A stretch of 64,000 nt of DNA from Thamnaconus septentrionalis (Eukaryota; Chordata; Actinopteri; Tetraodontiformes; Monacanthidae), in the NCBI GenBank assembly GCA_009823395.1, contig CM020510.1, forward strand, positions 1,793,773-1,857,772, given 5' to 3'. The translations under genes and the position numbers were made by a program. The notes under the pieces were generated by a model. That model did not search any database, was not told the origin of the DNA, and saw only the letters and a program-made list of their open reading frames with translations. Positions 34,395 through 44,899 of this stretch are shown here, piece after piece. How positions within the stretch are numbered: the stretch's first letter is position 1; the number at the start of each line of letters is the position of its first letter.

Positions 34395-35580
34395 TTTGTG
34401 AAGTTGGCGCTGCGTCGCTCAGACAGCAGCAGCAGCAGCAGCCGCAGGAACGCGGTTCTCGCCGCTCCAACGGCTGTGACAGGCAGATGCTTGTCGGCCG
34501 TCCTCAGCAACAAGCAGCTCAGTCTGCGCTGATTCCAACAGACGCCGGAGACTCAAACCTGTCACCGAGCGTGCGACGTGCACTCGTTCAGGGGAGTCGC
34601 CCGGAATCCATCACCCGTCCGTCAGGGTGTCGGCTTTGACGTTTCGCCACATGCTCCTTTCCTGGACTGACGCTGTGAGATCTGCGTGTTCGCGCCGATC
34701 CGCAATCTGTTGCTGCTCCCGCCGTACTTTCACTTTAGTGCCCTGAGCTCAACCGCATCAGCTCGAAAGCACCACGCAACGCAACAAAACACTATTGTGT
34801 ATCAGCTGCAGACCACACTGGTCTATTTTGTCAGATACTGAAACTGGCTATTCAAATTTTAGAACTCCGGGGCAGATCGCGGCCGCAATCCGCGCCACAG
34901 ATGCGGGAATCCGCAAAGGTTTTTGCGCTAACGACACGCAGGCGCAAACACGCCCGCAAATGCGGCGCCCAGTTTGTGGCAGTTTGTCTCCAGCAAGGCA
35001 AGAATTGTGTGTCCAAGGCAACCTGTACCTCTTTAAAATGTCCCGTTCTCGGAGGTCAAACAGCGAAACTCTGCTAGGATAAAGGCGCTCCTGAGCGCGC
35101 CTGGCATTACGATGCCTCCTCCGTCTGACCAAGACTGCTGCCACAATGGAGAGAAAGTCAAGACGCAAGACGCGTTAGTCACCAACACCTGAGTGCCATT
35201 TGTATTTTTCATAGCCTATCTACAATATTGGCATATATACTGTCGTCTATACCTATCTATATATAATATTTCGGGATATATTTCAGGCTTCTCAGAGAGG
35301 AAAGTTTCACTCGGAAGCCAGAAACACTCTGACAGACAGAAGAGCGCAAACTCTTCCTGGATCTGCCGCTGTTTGAATGAGGCATATTTGCATAGAAGGG
35401 GGCGTGTCCTTTTTGCAGGTAATGACTCATTTAAATACATTCAAATGAGTCTGGCGCAGTCCTGCCGCTACCTGCGCCTCGGTGCATTTTCCGCCGATTG
35501 TCACGTTTGCGTCCCCTCTGCGGATCGGAATCACCGTTTTTGGCGCCAGCTACATTTGTGGATGTGGCCCTCAGTGTTGT
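34395..35580. promoter_or_regulatory. CpG-rich stretch, possible CpG island or promoter
   Basis: CpG dinucleotides are visibly dense here compared with the flanks, for example around 34430-34480, 34560-34720 and 34870-34980. A (CAG)5 run is at 34425-34440. At 35386-35393 there is an ATTTGCAT octamer, and at 35423-35429 a TGACTCA AP-1-type site that forms one arm of a perfect 9-bp palindrome (35424-35432 and 35443-35451). No downstream exon can be identified on either strand. An ancient GC-rich transposon is an alternative. Confidence 0.35.
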
Positions 35581-36461
35581 AATACACACACAATTGAGAG
35601 TTTAGAAATAGAAATATTTGTAGTTGACAGCACTGTTGCACTTTCACAGTAGTGGAGGAAGATACGCAGGCTGTTTTTACAATGGAAAGATTAATGCAGA
35701 TGTTTGTTTGTTGATTGTGCTTGCAGGGCTGTTGGCGTGCCAACAACATCGCGCTGTAGACATACAATATTCATAACAATCCTTGAACTCTGAACCTTAA
35801 CGACTGAAACCCAGAGACGCAACATCTCACTCACAACAGCCTTTCTGGAGGCAAACATCTGGAGCAGAGAGAGACGCTTGCTGAGTGATCTTCAACTCCA
35901 AGGGCTGGAATCTCAACCTGGAGGGATTGGAAATAGAAGAAAGCTTAAATGCTCAGGCTTGGGGAAATTACATTGTTTCATCCATATTCCAGATGTGTTC
36001 ATTCATAGTGTTGATGCCTTGAGTGACAATCTGCAATGTTAATAGTCATGAAGATGGAAGAAAAACCATTCAGAAGCATCAGAAGAAGTAAGTGGCCAAA
36101 CTTTTGACCGATAACAATTGCCACAAATAATTAAAAAAAAAAAAAAAAATCACAACGTTATAAACAACACACACAATGGCCACATATACACAATCACAAA
36201 TACTAAGCAGTTGGTTGAACTTGACGACGGAGGAGCGCGCAGGAAGCCGCAGACTTGTTGGATTCGTCCGTCCGCTCACATCGGAAGGACTGCGGCCCTG
36301 TACAGCAGCCGGTGGACCAGAGGTTGAGCAACGCCAGGCTCTTTGTCTTCATTGGCAGAGGCGTTGACAACCATCCCGCACCTTGTCACGCTCCACCCCA
36401 GGCGGAGGAGACATCAGGCCGAGCTGAGCCTCGTTCACGCCAGACCGACGCCGTCTGGACA
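35581..36461. other. Unique non-coding sequence
   Basis: No gene recognised. An A17 run sits at 36132-36149. Confidence 0.4.
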
Positions 36462-36481
36462 AAGCAAAGCAAAGCAAAGCA
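36462..36481. repeat. (CAAAG)4 pentanucleotide repeat
   Basis: Four AAAGC/CAAAG units just upstream of the long GT tract. Confidence 0.9.
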
Positions 36482-36509
36482 GCGCAGACCAGGAAACACT
36501 GCCACTGAC

Positions 36510-36511
<2 letters not shown>

Positions 36512-36575
<64 letters not shown>
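36512..36575. repeat. (GT)32 microsatellite
   Basis: Longest uninterrupted GT run in the window. Frames crossing it are poly-C/V or poly-T/H artefacts. Confidence 0.95.
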
Positions 36576-36576
<1 letters not shown>

Positions 36577-36700
36577 AGCTGTCTGTCTCTGCTGTGGTGG
36601 AGCTGCAGTCCCAGGATGCTGCAGCGTCTCCTGGTCAACGGCTTGCGTGTTCACTGCTTTGTTATTTTGCCTTCGCTGACCTCACATCTCAACATCAAAG

Positions 36701-36713
36701 GCTGCTGCTGCTG

Positions 36714-36762
<49 letters not shown>

Positions 36763-36782
36763 GCTGCTGCCGCCGCTGCCGC

Positions 36783-36816
<34 letters not shown>

Positions 36817-36817
36817 G
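36701..36817. repeat. (CTG)n trinucleotide repeat with CCG interruptions
   Basis: About 39 triplets of GCT/CTG, with one GCGCT break near 36713 and CCG interruptions in the middle (36761-36785). Depending on frame it reads poly-A, poly-C, poly-L, or poly-Q on the minus strand. No surrounding exon structure is visible, so I do not call it coding. Confidence 0.95.
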
Positions 36818-37314
36818 CCTCGCACTGGGCCGGCCTCCTGCATCAGAACTCTGACTCAGCCAGTCAGCTGCCGGCACAATGCAACATGTGCACGGTGTCG
36901 CTCAGACAAAACACAAAACAAGCAGAGGTTTTATAATCAACCTGTTTGCAATGTGGAAATGTGTGAAGGTTTTTTTTTTAATGTTTGATGACAATAATCA
37001 AAGAAAAAACTCTCTCACACACACACACACAGCTGAGACAGTCTTTTTTTTTTTAAACCTGGTACTAAACAGAATTCCATCATTTGGTCCAAACAGTTAT
37101 TTTTTGATGCAATGTTGTTGTGGCAGATTTGCTCATCAATCACCTGTAACTGTATTGGCTGTTATTATTGATTAGTTATTGTTATTGATACATTATGAAG
37201 AAGGGGCACATTGGATAAATTGTCACAAACCTTTTCAGACGCGGGAATTAAATCATTTTGTGACTTTTGCTTTGCTGAAATCATCTTTGTTTGTTCATTT
37301 TTGCCATGTTTCCT

Positions 37315-37356
37315 TTGTTTTGCTTATTTTTAACATATTAAAAATAAGCAAAACAA
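37315..37356. repeat. Perfect 19-bp-arm palindrome
   Basis: TTGTTTTGCTTATTTTTAA, the loop CATA, then the exact reverse complement. It is able to form a hairpin or cruciform. Followed by AAGCAAAAC-type repeats. Confidence 0.9.
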
Positions 37357-37444
37357 GCAAAACAAGCTTTTTATTTTTTCTCATCGTTACTATTATGATT
37401 GTTGTTCTTATTATTATTATTGTTAGTATCTTTTTTTTTTTCTT

Positions 37445-37525
37445 GTTAAGCACTGTGGGTTGCATATCTTGTGTATGAACAGTGCTATATAAATAAAGTT
37501 TATTATTATCATTATTATTATTTAG
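37445..37525 (+). mobile_element. LINE-like 3' end with ATT-rich tail
   Basis: TTAAGCACTGTGGGTTGC, then GTGTATGAACAGTGCTATAT, AATAAAG and an ATT-rich tail. This is the motif order of a fish non-LTR retrotransposon 3' terminus, with the poly(A)-type signal and a short tandem tail. No ORF upstream. Confidence 0.55.
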
Positions 37526-37682
37526 CAGGTACTACCACTACCACTGCAGGAGGCGGCGTGTCGGCCTGTTGAGATGCCAGTGTGGCGAAGGTGCAGAGGT
37601 GATCCACCGTGGCTCTAAATCTCGGCGCCTACTCAACGCCTCAGCCAGAGCCGGGCTTCCTGTCTCCAGCGACGCCGCAGTC

Positions 37683-37715
37683 GGGGGGCCGGGGGGGCCG
37701 GGGGGGCGGGGGGGG
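37683..37715. repeat. G-rich tract, G-quadruplex candidate
   Basis: Four runs of six to eight G separated by one or two C bases. Strong quadruplex potential on the plus strand. Confidence 0.85.
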
Positions 37716-37859
37716 CAATCTGCCTACACGATGTGTGTTTGTGTTTGTGTTTGTGTTGTCGTGCGGCACACAGGCGGCTGACGGAGACGAGAGGAGAAGA
37801 AGATGAGGGAGGAGTCAGCTCCTGACACCGGTGCCCTCTGTTCACTCTTCTAGCTGTCT

Positions 37860-37861
<2 letters not shown>

Positions 37862-37903
<42 letters not shown>
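37862..37903. repeat. (CA)21 microsatellite
   Basis: Uninterrupted CA run. Confidence 0.95.
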
Positions 37904-37906
<3 letters not shown>

Positions 37907-38103
37907 TGTCTTGCACTGAGCTCCACTGATGTGATTGTCTGATCTGAGATCACAACCCGCAGTGTCAGAGTCGCTGTGTTACCCTGGGATTACTGTACAG
38001 TGGTTGCCTGAGCGTTCTGCTGCCACTGCTGCCTTGTGTGCAGGGAGACACCAGTGGCGTCCCGCTGTCATGACATCATCAAGGGACCCTGGTTCCAGAT
38101 GCT

Positions 38104-38150
38104 AGCAGCGTTTCCGTCACAGTTGTTTGTAAAATAAAAGCCATATTTCT
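38104..38150 (+). mobile_element. AGCTGCG-ended element, terminal fragment (b7)
   Basis: AGCAGCGTTTCCGTCACAG, then AAAATAAAAGCCATATTTCT, followed by an A run. Only one end of the family is present. Confidence 0.65.
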
Positions 38151-38354
38151 AAAAAAAAAAAAAAAAAATGTACGATTTTTGCTCTGCCATGATTCTGAAA
38201 ATAATTTTGGGCTTCCGTGCACCATGACAGCACCTCATGCATATATATTCATATTTTGTCATAATTGTAACGTGTGTTGTCAACCAAAAATACAAAAAAT
38301 AGGGATTCCAAAAAGACTAAAACTATTGGACTGAAACTTTCAACTTATAATATC

Positions 38355-38651
38355 CAGGTACTACCCAGGAAATTAGAATATCCTGAAAAGGTTGTTGTAT
38401 TTCTGCAATTCAACTTAAAAGGTGAATGTGACATATTATATAAAGGAATAATATGCTAATCAATATATTTCTAGTTTTTATTTCTTTGGATTTTGCTGAT
38501 CAGGTCTTGCAGCTTAAAAAAAACCCTCAGATTTTATAATAATTTTCTGAGTTTGTGGCTTTGTGGTTTTAATAAGCTGAAAATCTTCTATGTTAAATTG
38601 CCAAAATAAAACAACTTTTACTGGATATTCTCATTTCTCGGGCAGCACCTG
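38355..38651 (-). mobile_element. Tc1-end MITE, copy 4 (internal deletion)
   Basis: Reverse orientation. Ends CAGGTACTACCCAGGAAATT and GGGCAGCACCTG are both present. About 80 bp is missing between GCTGAAAATCTT and CTATGTTAAATTGCC, relative to copies 5 and 6. Confidence 0.8.
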
Positions 38652-38905
38652 TGATTACTGCTTACCAGCAAAGCAGTGGATAAAACACGCAGAATGGGGT
38701 TCACTTCGTCAGGGTCTTCCAATCATTGATGGAGACAGCAGGGATAGAAAATCAACCTCGGTGAAGAGTTTGATGGAAAGACTGTAACACAATCCTGCGA
38801 CGCGTCCCAGTGATCCTGATGTTAATGTTCTGGCTTGAGTCTTAATGCCCAGTCGTCTCTATACAGAGCAACCACGATGGAAACCGCACGACAGACTGAA
38901 GACTT

Positions 38906-38907
<2 letters not shown>

Positions 38908-38943
<36 letters not shown>
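38908..38943. repeat. (AC)18 microsatellite
   Basis: Uninterrupted AC run. Confidence 0.95.
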
Positions 38944-38946
<3 letters not shown>

Positions 38947-39052
38947 TATTCTCTGGTGTCCACTTTGTTTAGAGCTGGAAGTTCTGCGTGGTGTCTGCAG
39001 GGGAGGTCACCTTTAAGATCCCAGTTTAACGGCTTTGCACCAGAGAACATGA

Positions 39053-39080
39053 ACACACACACACACACACACACACACAC
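39053..39080. repeat. (AC)14 microsatellite
   Basis: Uninterrupted AC run. Confidence 0.95.
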
Positions 39081-39211
39081 ATTATACATTGTTATAAATA
39101 CACAAAGTCACACACACCCTGGAGCCAGTCAGAGATGGAGGAGCTGATAGAAAAAGACAGAAATGGATTGTTCTCAACTCACCCGATGGTTCGTGAGTCC
39201 GTCCGCTCTCC

Positions 39212-39249
39212 GTGTGTGTGCGTGTGTGTGTGTGTGTGTGTGCATGTGT
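39212..39249. repeat. Imperfect (GT)n microsatellite
   Basis: GT run with CG and CA interruptions. Confidence 0.9.
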
Positions 39250-39354
39250 GCGCCTGGGTGTGTAATAAGGGCACTTCCTCACCTTAACATTGTTATCACC
39301 CCAGTGACAGCTCAAATTCTCTCCTCTCTTTCTTCTCCTCCTCAGCAACACGTG

Positions 39355-39388
39355 CACACACACACACACACACACACGCACACACACT
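39355..39388. repeat. (CA)n microsatellite
   Basis: CA run with one CG interruption. Confidence 0.95.
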
Positions 39389-39663
39389 CTATAACAAAGC
39401 CCTCTGACAGGAAAGGTGACTCTTGTCCAAGACACGGAGGGGGAAAAAGGCCTTTAAGAAAGGCGACAAATGAGAAGAATTTCTAAGAAGCAGTGGAGTT
39501 AAAAAATAATTGAGTGAAGTTGTGTTGGTTTAAGGGCTTAAATGAGACATTTAGACACCAGAGGACGATCCTGCACCTCCTCTCACTGTAAAGAAAGAAC
39601 AAGCGCTGCTGTATGAGACAATTTACATTCTGATCAAAGCATATGATATTATTTTAACAGCAA

Positions 39664-39695
39664 CCTATATAAATATATATATATATATATATATG
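39664..39695. repeat. (AT)n microsatellite
   Basis: AT alternation with one AAAT interruption. Confidence 0.9.
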
Positions 39696-39891
39696 GATTG
39701 TTAAAGAGTCTTTATCGGGACAGAAGGGAACCACATGCACCGCAGGTGAATCAATAAAGCCATCAGCGCCCTGTGACAAATGGCTTGTCACCTAAAATGC
39801 AAATGTTAACAGTTGGTGAACACGAAGCAGGCAGCTGCTGCGGCAGGAGGAGCTGCACAATAAATACAATGTCATTCAGTTCAGCAGGTTA

Positions 39892-40248
39892 GTGCTGTGG
39901 TCCTGGAGGCCGGTCTTGGTCCCCAGGACTGCTTGGATTGGACGGACTGGGGGATTTTTGATCCAGATGGGTTAAGACTCAGCCAACACGTTCTTTGATA
40001 CGTAAAGTCTTGGTGTGGTCTGATTTGATTTTTTTTTTAAATTTTATAAAGCAAAGTTGTTGTTTTTTTTGAAAATGGTTCAAAATAGTTGGCAAAGCAG
40101 CAAAATGTTCAAGAAAAAATGTCTTGGTCTGGTCTTGATCTCCAAGCCCCAATGTCTTGGTGTGGGTCTCCATCATCCACACCCCTCCAGTCTGGATAAC
40201 GCCCTGGTCTGGTCTTGGTCTCGGTTGGTGCCTGCTGGACTACAACAC
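39892..40248 (+). mobile_element. GTGTTG-type DNA element, full ends
   Basis: Starts GTGCTGTGGTCCTGGAGG and ends GGACTACAACAC, imperfect inverted repeats. The interior is GGTCTTGGTC-rich with the AAATTTTATAAAGCAAAG and TTCAAAATAGTTGGC blocks shared with 28478-28914 in opposite orientation. It is shorter than that copy. Confidence 0.75.
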
Positions 40249-40361
40249 CATCAGGTGGCCTCAAGAAAGCTCCTCTGGATTTTACACTGGAGGCAGCGAG
40301 TGCAGGGGTGGAGGAAAAGCTCTGTGTAGGGAGGTAAATAACACTGAGTGCCAAGAAAGGA

Positions 40362-40362
40362 C

Positions 40363-40404
<42 letters not shown>
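40362..40404. repeat. (GAT)14 microsatellite
   Basis: Uninterrupted GAT run. Frames read poly-D, poly-M or poly-H. Confidence 0.95.
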
Positions 40405-40405
<1 letters not shown>

Positions 40406-40529
40406 CACAGACAGGAAGTGCCGGTGATGAATACATTGCCAAACACGGCAGTGTGCTTCAGCGTGGTCAGAAAGCCTCAGTGGAAATCCAAAGTGCAGGT
40501 GAAGACGCGCAGTACCACAGCGAGTCCAT

Positions 40530-40563
40530 TAGTTGTTGTCGTTGTTGTCGTTGTTGTTGTTGT
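40530..40563. repeat. (GTT/GTC)n microsatellite
   Basis: Trinucleotide run alternating GTT and GTC. Confidence 0.9.
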
Positions 40564-41890
40564 AGAAAATAACACAAACTTTGCCTGCTTGTCTGTTTAC
40601 ATAATGATGTAATTCCCACATCCTGACATCATCCATGTCCATTTACTTTGAGGAGCGGCGTTGTGTCGGTCGGGAAATTATTGACTGTCCCCCTTTTTGC
40701 ACAACAAAATACACACAATTCCAAACTCCAGCCAGGGAAGACTCCCAACAACTACATGCAGGTTTTATGATATTGGCAGCGTCGTGTCAAGACATGAGTT
40801 GTTCTATGATAGCAAACACTGTCCTTTATTTTTCCATTTCCTCTCTCAGTCGCTCTGAACTCTGGACGACCCCTCTGGAAGTTCTGCTAAACTCTCCTCT
40901 CTTTGTTTTCTCTCCAGCTCTTCTTCTCACTCTGCTCATTCTCACTTTAATTTTAAGAGGCTTAGCTCATTTTTTTTTTTTTTTTACTGGACATCTGAAG
41001 TAAAGGGGTTTTTTTTGGGGTTTTTTTCCTTAAGTGAGAGAACAACTGGCAGCAGTCGGCGCTTGTTAGTCAGACACACACTTCCTGTTCGCTGCCCAAT
41101 ATCACACGTCAATTTGACAGTAATATTTTAAACATTTTGATAAAAATCAAACACGCTTAAATCGTCACAATTTCGAAATTTTCATTTCGTTTTTTTTCTT
41201 TCCTTCAATTTTGTCAGAAAAACCTGAATTCTGTGTTCTGCTAAGACTCAGCATTACAATGTTTTACAAAACTAGACTTTAAAATCTACGTTATTTTGTT
41301 TTTTTTAAGAAGTCAAATGTGTTATTAATATGTGTGATTCACCTCAAAACAACAGTTTCTACTATGCTGTATGATTATGATAAATTCTATGACTATTTAT
41401 TATATTTACTTCAACCTAGACTGTGCTTGGATCGCTGTTGCGTTCACTCATTCTCTCTATTCTTACGTTTGGTTTCCTTCTGTATTGTGTGACAGGGTTT
41501 CCATTCAAAGTGAAAGGCAAAGTGTACCCAGCAAGCTTGGTACTAATTGGTAGGTGGAGGGTTCTGGAGCCATAGAATTAATAAAAAAATAAATAAATTA
41601 AAAAAAAAAAAATCGTATTCCCGAAATAAAAGCAGCCAAATCCATAATTGTAATGCTTAAAAAATGAGAAGAAGAACAATAAATGAATCATCCAATCAAG
41701 TGTTTTGTGTTGCCTGCGTTGGAAAGCGTCTGAAATGGAAATTCTGATTAATTGCAGCCTTGCAGCTCAAGGGTACACACGCTTTATTAATTCAACCTCA
41801 AAACTGCTGCAATGCATTCAGAGGAAACAAATCTCTGGCCGAGCCGCCGGCTCCCTCTGTCAAGCTGCAAGATGCCAAACCTGCCACAGA

Positions 41891-41891
<1 letters not shown>

Positions 41892-41923
<32 letters not shown>
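41892..41923. repeat. (CA)16 microsatellite
   Basis: Uninterrupted CA run. Confidence 0.95.
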
Positions 41924-41925
<2 letters not shown>

Positions 41926-42952
41926 TTGCAATTATTCTACATTATTCAGAGGTTCACAACAGCCGTTTTCATTCAACACAGCACTTAAAGTAGCAGAGGA
42001 CGTCTTGCACTTAAAACTGCTAGTTGCTAATAAGCCCGGAAAAAAGTCAGTCAAGGAGCGAATCAAGGACAGATGGGACAATTAAGCCTGCATTAAGTCA
42101 AAATTCCTTTAAAAAAAAAAAACAATAGCAGCAGCAGCTTCTGCTGTCAGGAGTTTCATGAGTGGAGGCTGTTTGTAGAGTAAAGCTGGAATAAGTCATA
42201 CTTTTTACCATCTAATCTACTAATGTTGGTGGCCACTGAGCAAGGATTCCAGGAAACTGAACAGACACAATGTGGAAGGAAAAACTGACACAATAAAGCC
42301 CAGAAAAGTGGGGGATTTGTATCAAGGACATATGTTGATTTTTTTTCAATCACCAACTTGAAATCACAGCATGTGAGATGTGAGACATCCACATGAAGTG
42401 AATCAATCAAATGGGCACCAGGCTCTGTTTAGAAGAGCAGAGCAGGTGTTTGAACAGCCACCACTTTCTGTCCCAGCTGCTCGTCAAAGCTGCTCAGTGG
42501 TTCTGCTGAGATCCAACCGTCAGACTGTCTCGCACCAAGATAAAGTATTAACAGAATAAAACAAAACTGAAAAAAAAAACCCCGCCACCATCTGCTTCTT
42601 CTGTTTGTTCCATGTTTGCCTCCCACTGGCGCAGTTTACACGACGACGGTCTTCAGATGAAGGATTGAAGGATTGTGTTTTTTTTGCCCTGGAACCAGAC
42701 AGCCTCTGCCCCTCTGCAGGTGGGTGGGTTGGCAGGTGTTTTCTCTAAAATCGCTGACGTCGTGCAAAGTTTTGTGCATTACACTTAGGTTCAACGGCAG
42801 ACTGCTGTGTAGTGAGTCTTGAAAAAAAGGGCATCTTGTTCTGCCAATGCTGCCATCAGTGAAGATGCAGGCAGCTTCTCTGCATTAGGAAAATACATCT
42901 TCTGTGAGTTCAGTCTATAAAGTTTGCCCACTAATCTAATAATCTATTTATT

Positions 42953-42998
42953 AATAATAATAATCAAAAATAACAATAATAATAATAATAATAATAAT
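42953..42998. repeat. (AAT)n microsatellite
   Basis: AAT run with a CAAAAATAAC interruption. A second AAT run is at 43143-43167. Confidence 0.9.
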
Positions 42999-43142
42999 CT
43001 TTACTTTGTAAAAGTAAAAACTCAAAGGAAATACTTGTGTGCGTTCTCTTTGAATAATTAATAATATTATAATTAATAATAATCAATAGGAGACAAATAA
43101 TCCAAAAACTACTAAAAATAATGAATGGAACTTGTGTAGCAA

Positions 43143-43167
43143 CAATAATAATAATAATAATAATAAC
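43143..43167. repeat. (AAT)8 microsatellite
   Basis: Uninterrupted AAT run. Confidence 0.9.
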
Positions 43168-43354
43168 AATTGCAAGCCTTTTGCTCACAGTAGCTGTGTT
43201 TATTTTGTGAAATTCACATTGTGGTGATGGTTTAAGCCACCACCTCCACCAGTGGAGCTCAGCAGGCGGCCGGCCAGCCAGTAACAGAATGACTGGTGGC
43301 CAGAGCGCCTCTGTTTCCATTCTTTTCTTTTGTCACCTCATATGCGGCCAAAGT

Positions 43355-43386
43355 ATAGATATAGATATATATATATAGATATAGGT
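43355..43386. repeat. Compound (AT)/(ATAG) microsatellite
   Basis: ATAGATATAGATATATATAT-type compound run. Confidence 0.9.
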
Positions 43387-44564
43387 AGCAGCTGCACTCA
43401 GACTCCTCTCCCCTGGGGAGGAGACACACCGGCTGGGACTGTGTACCTGCCAACGGTGCAGATGGATATTCTGTATCTGGATGCCGCTGCAGGCGAAAAT
43501 GTTAACTTTGCTTGATTCACAGAAATACACTTTTGCTTCCACCTCGTGCTTCCTTGAGTTTATATTCAAAAAGAAAAGTGTTCTTGTCACCCTGCTGACA
43601 AATCTGTTTGTGTTCTGGATTCGTGACAAGGGGTCATGTTTTGTCTCATACAACGTTGAACAAAATGCATACGTAATAAGTGGATCAAAAAGGAAATTAA
43701 TTTGGTTCTTGGGTAAGAATCGCTTTACATTTAAAGAAAAATACCAGGATTTTAAACATGCAAAACGCAATTAATGGCGGTTAGCTATGGCAAAGTAGCG
43801 CTGCTTTGTGGTTTAAAAAAATTCATCGTTTAACAGCCCCGATACACATAATTACATAATAACTATAAACTCTGAAACTGACTATAAATAATTTGAGCCT
43901 TTGCCAGAAGCTCAGGCTTAAGAAGCTGAAGACACTGTTCTGCTACTGGAGACGTGGTCAGTGCTCTGACCGGCCCTGGTCTGCTCTTTGTCTCTCTTGG
44001 CCACCTGGGTGGTCACTCGCTGTTTGTCTGTCTGTTGTTTTCCGCAACCTGCTGCTTTTCAATCCACAGGTTGCGTCTCTCCGCAGTGGGTCGAGCTGTG
44101 TGTAATAGTGTTTTCTGCTTTTGTGTGTGTGTGTGGTCTCGCCTGCGGACATCAAAGGGAAACCGACAGAACCTCCCCAACGCCCCACTGAGGGATTTCC
44201 TGTGTCCTTCACTGACATCTCGTCTTCTCCGCCTTTACACTCCACATGATGTTGTCATTAGACTTCACTTATACGCCTTTATTTACATTTTAATTAAATC
44301 TTCTAGTTTTTTTTTTTTTTCCTAGTTCTTATTATTTTGTGTTTTATACCGGTATGATAATTTAAAGGGTTTAGCCTGGACACTGCATCGCTGAGCAAGT
44401 GTCTCATTTCCCCCCAGAAACTAAATAATTAATCATTCAATCACAAAACAGATTGTTGCACAAACACAAACAGTTTATTGGACTTCCTAAATTATGCAAA
44501 TAATGGCCATTTTGAATGTGACACGAAGCATGAGGACAGTATGTGTGATGAGCCATCATTTATA

Positions 44565-44899
44565 CAGTACTACCCAGAAAATTAGAATATCCTGAAAAGG
44601 TTGCTGTATTTCTGCAATTCAACTTAAAAGGTGAATGTGACATATTATATAAAGGAATAATATGCAACTCAATATATTTCAAGTTTTTATTTCTTTGGAT
44701 TTTGCTGATCAGATCTTGCAGCTTAAAAAAAATAATAATTTTCTGAGTTTGTGGCTTTGTGGTTTTAATAAGATGAAAATCTTAATCAGCAAAGTTACAA
44801 CAAGGAACTGCTTGAGATGTCAATTTACGTGGAATGGCTCAAAAAATGCTTTGCTTTCATGATGTTAAATTACCAAAATAAAAACAACTTTTACTGGAT
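44565..44899 (-). mobile_element. Tc1-end MITE, copy 5 (right end lost)
   Basis: Starts CAGTACTACCCAGAAAATTA directly after TA; the other end stops at TTTTACTGGATAAGC without the terminal repeat. The plus-strand frame at 44662-44862 matches, with substitutions, the frame of copies 1 and 2. Confidence 0.8.

Larger units (their letters stand above)
36818..38103. other. Non-coding sequence with LINE tail, palindrome and G-rich tract
   Basis: Contains a perfect hairpin (37315-37356), a LINE-type tail (37445-37525), a G-rich tract (37683-37715) and a CA run. No gene recognised. Confidence 0.4.
38652..39891. other. Non-coding sequence with clustered CA/GT runs
   Basis: Five dinucleotide tracts within 800 bp (listed separately). 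The 39725-39880 part has few simple repeats and a TCAATAAAG/ATGCAAAT motif set, a weak regulatory candidate. Confidence 0.4.
40249..44564. other. Long non-coding stretch with several microsatellites
   Basis: No gene or interspersed repeat recognised over 4.3 kb apart from simple repeats listed separately. The 41715-41885 part (CTGATTAATTGCAGCC motif, no simple repeats) is a weak regulatory candidate. Confidence 0.4.

Noticed and set aside
36255..36936. 199- and 197-codon frames with poly-C, poly-V and poly-A
   Set aside because: They cross the (GT)32 and CTG tracts. No domain, and no support outside the repeats.
37683..37715. Sp1-type promoter
   Set aside because: The G-run tract lacks a nearby TATA, initiator or exon. 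Reported only as a structural candidate.
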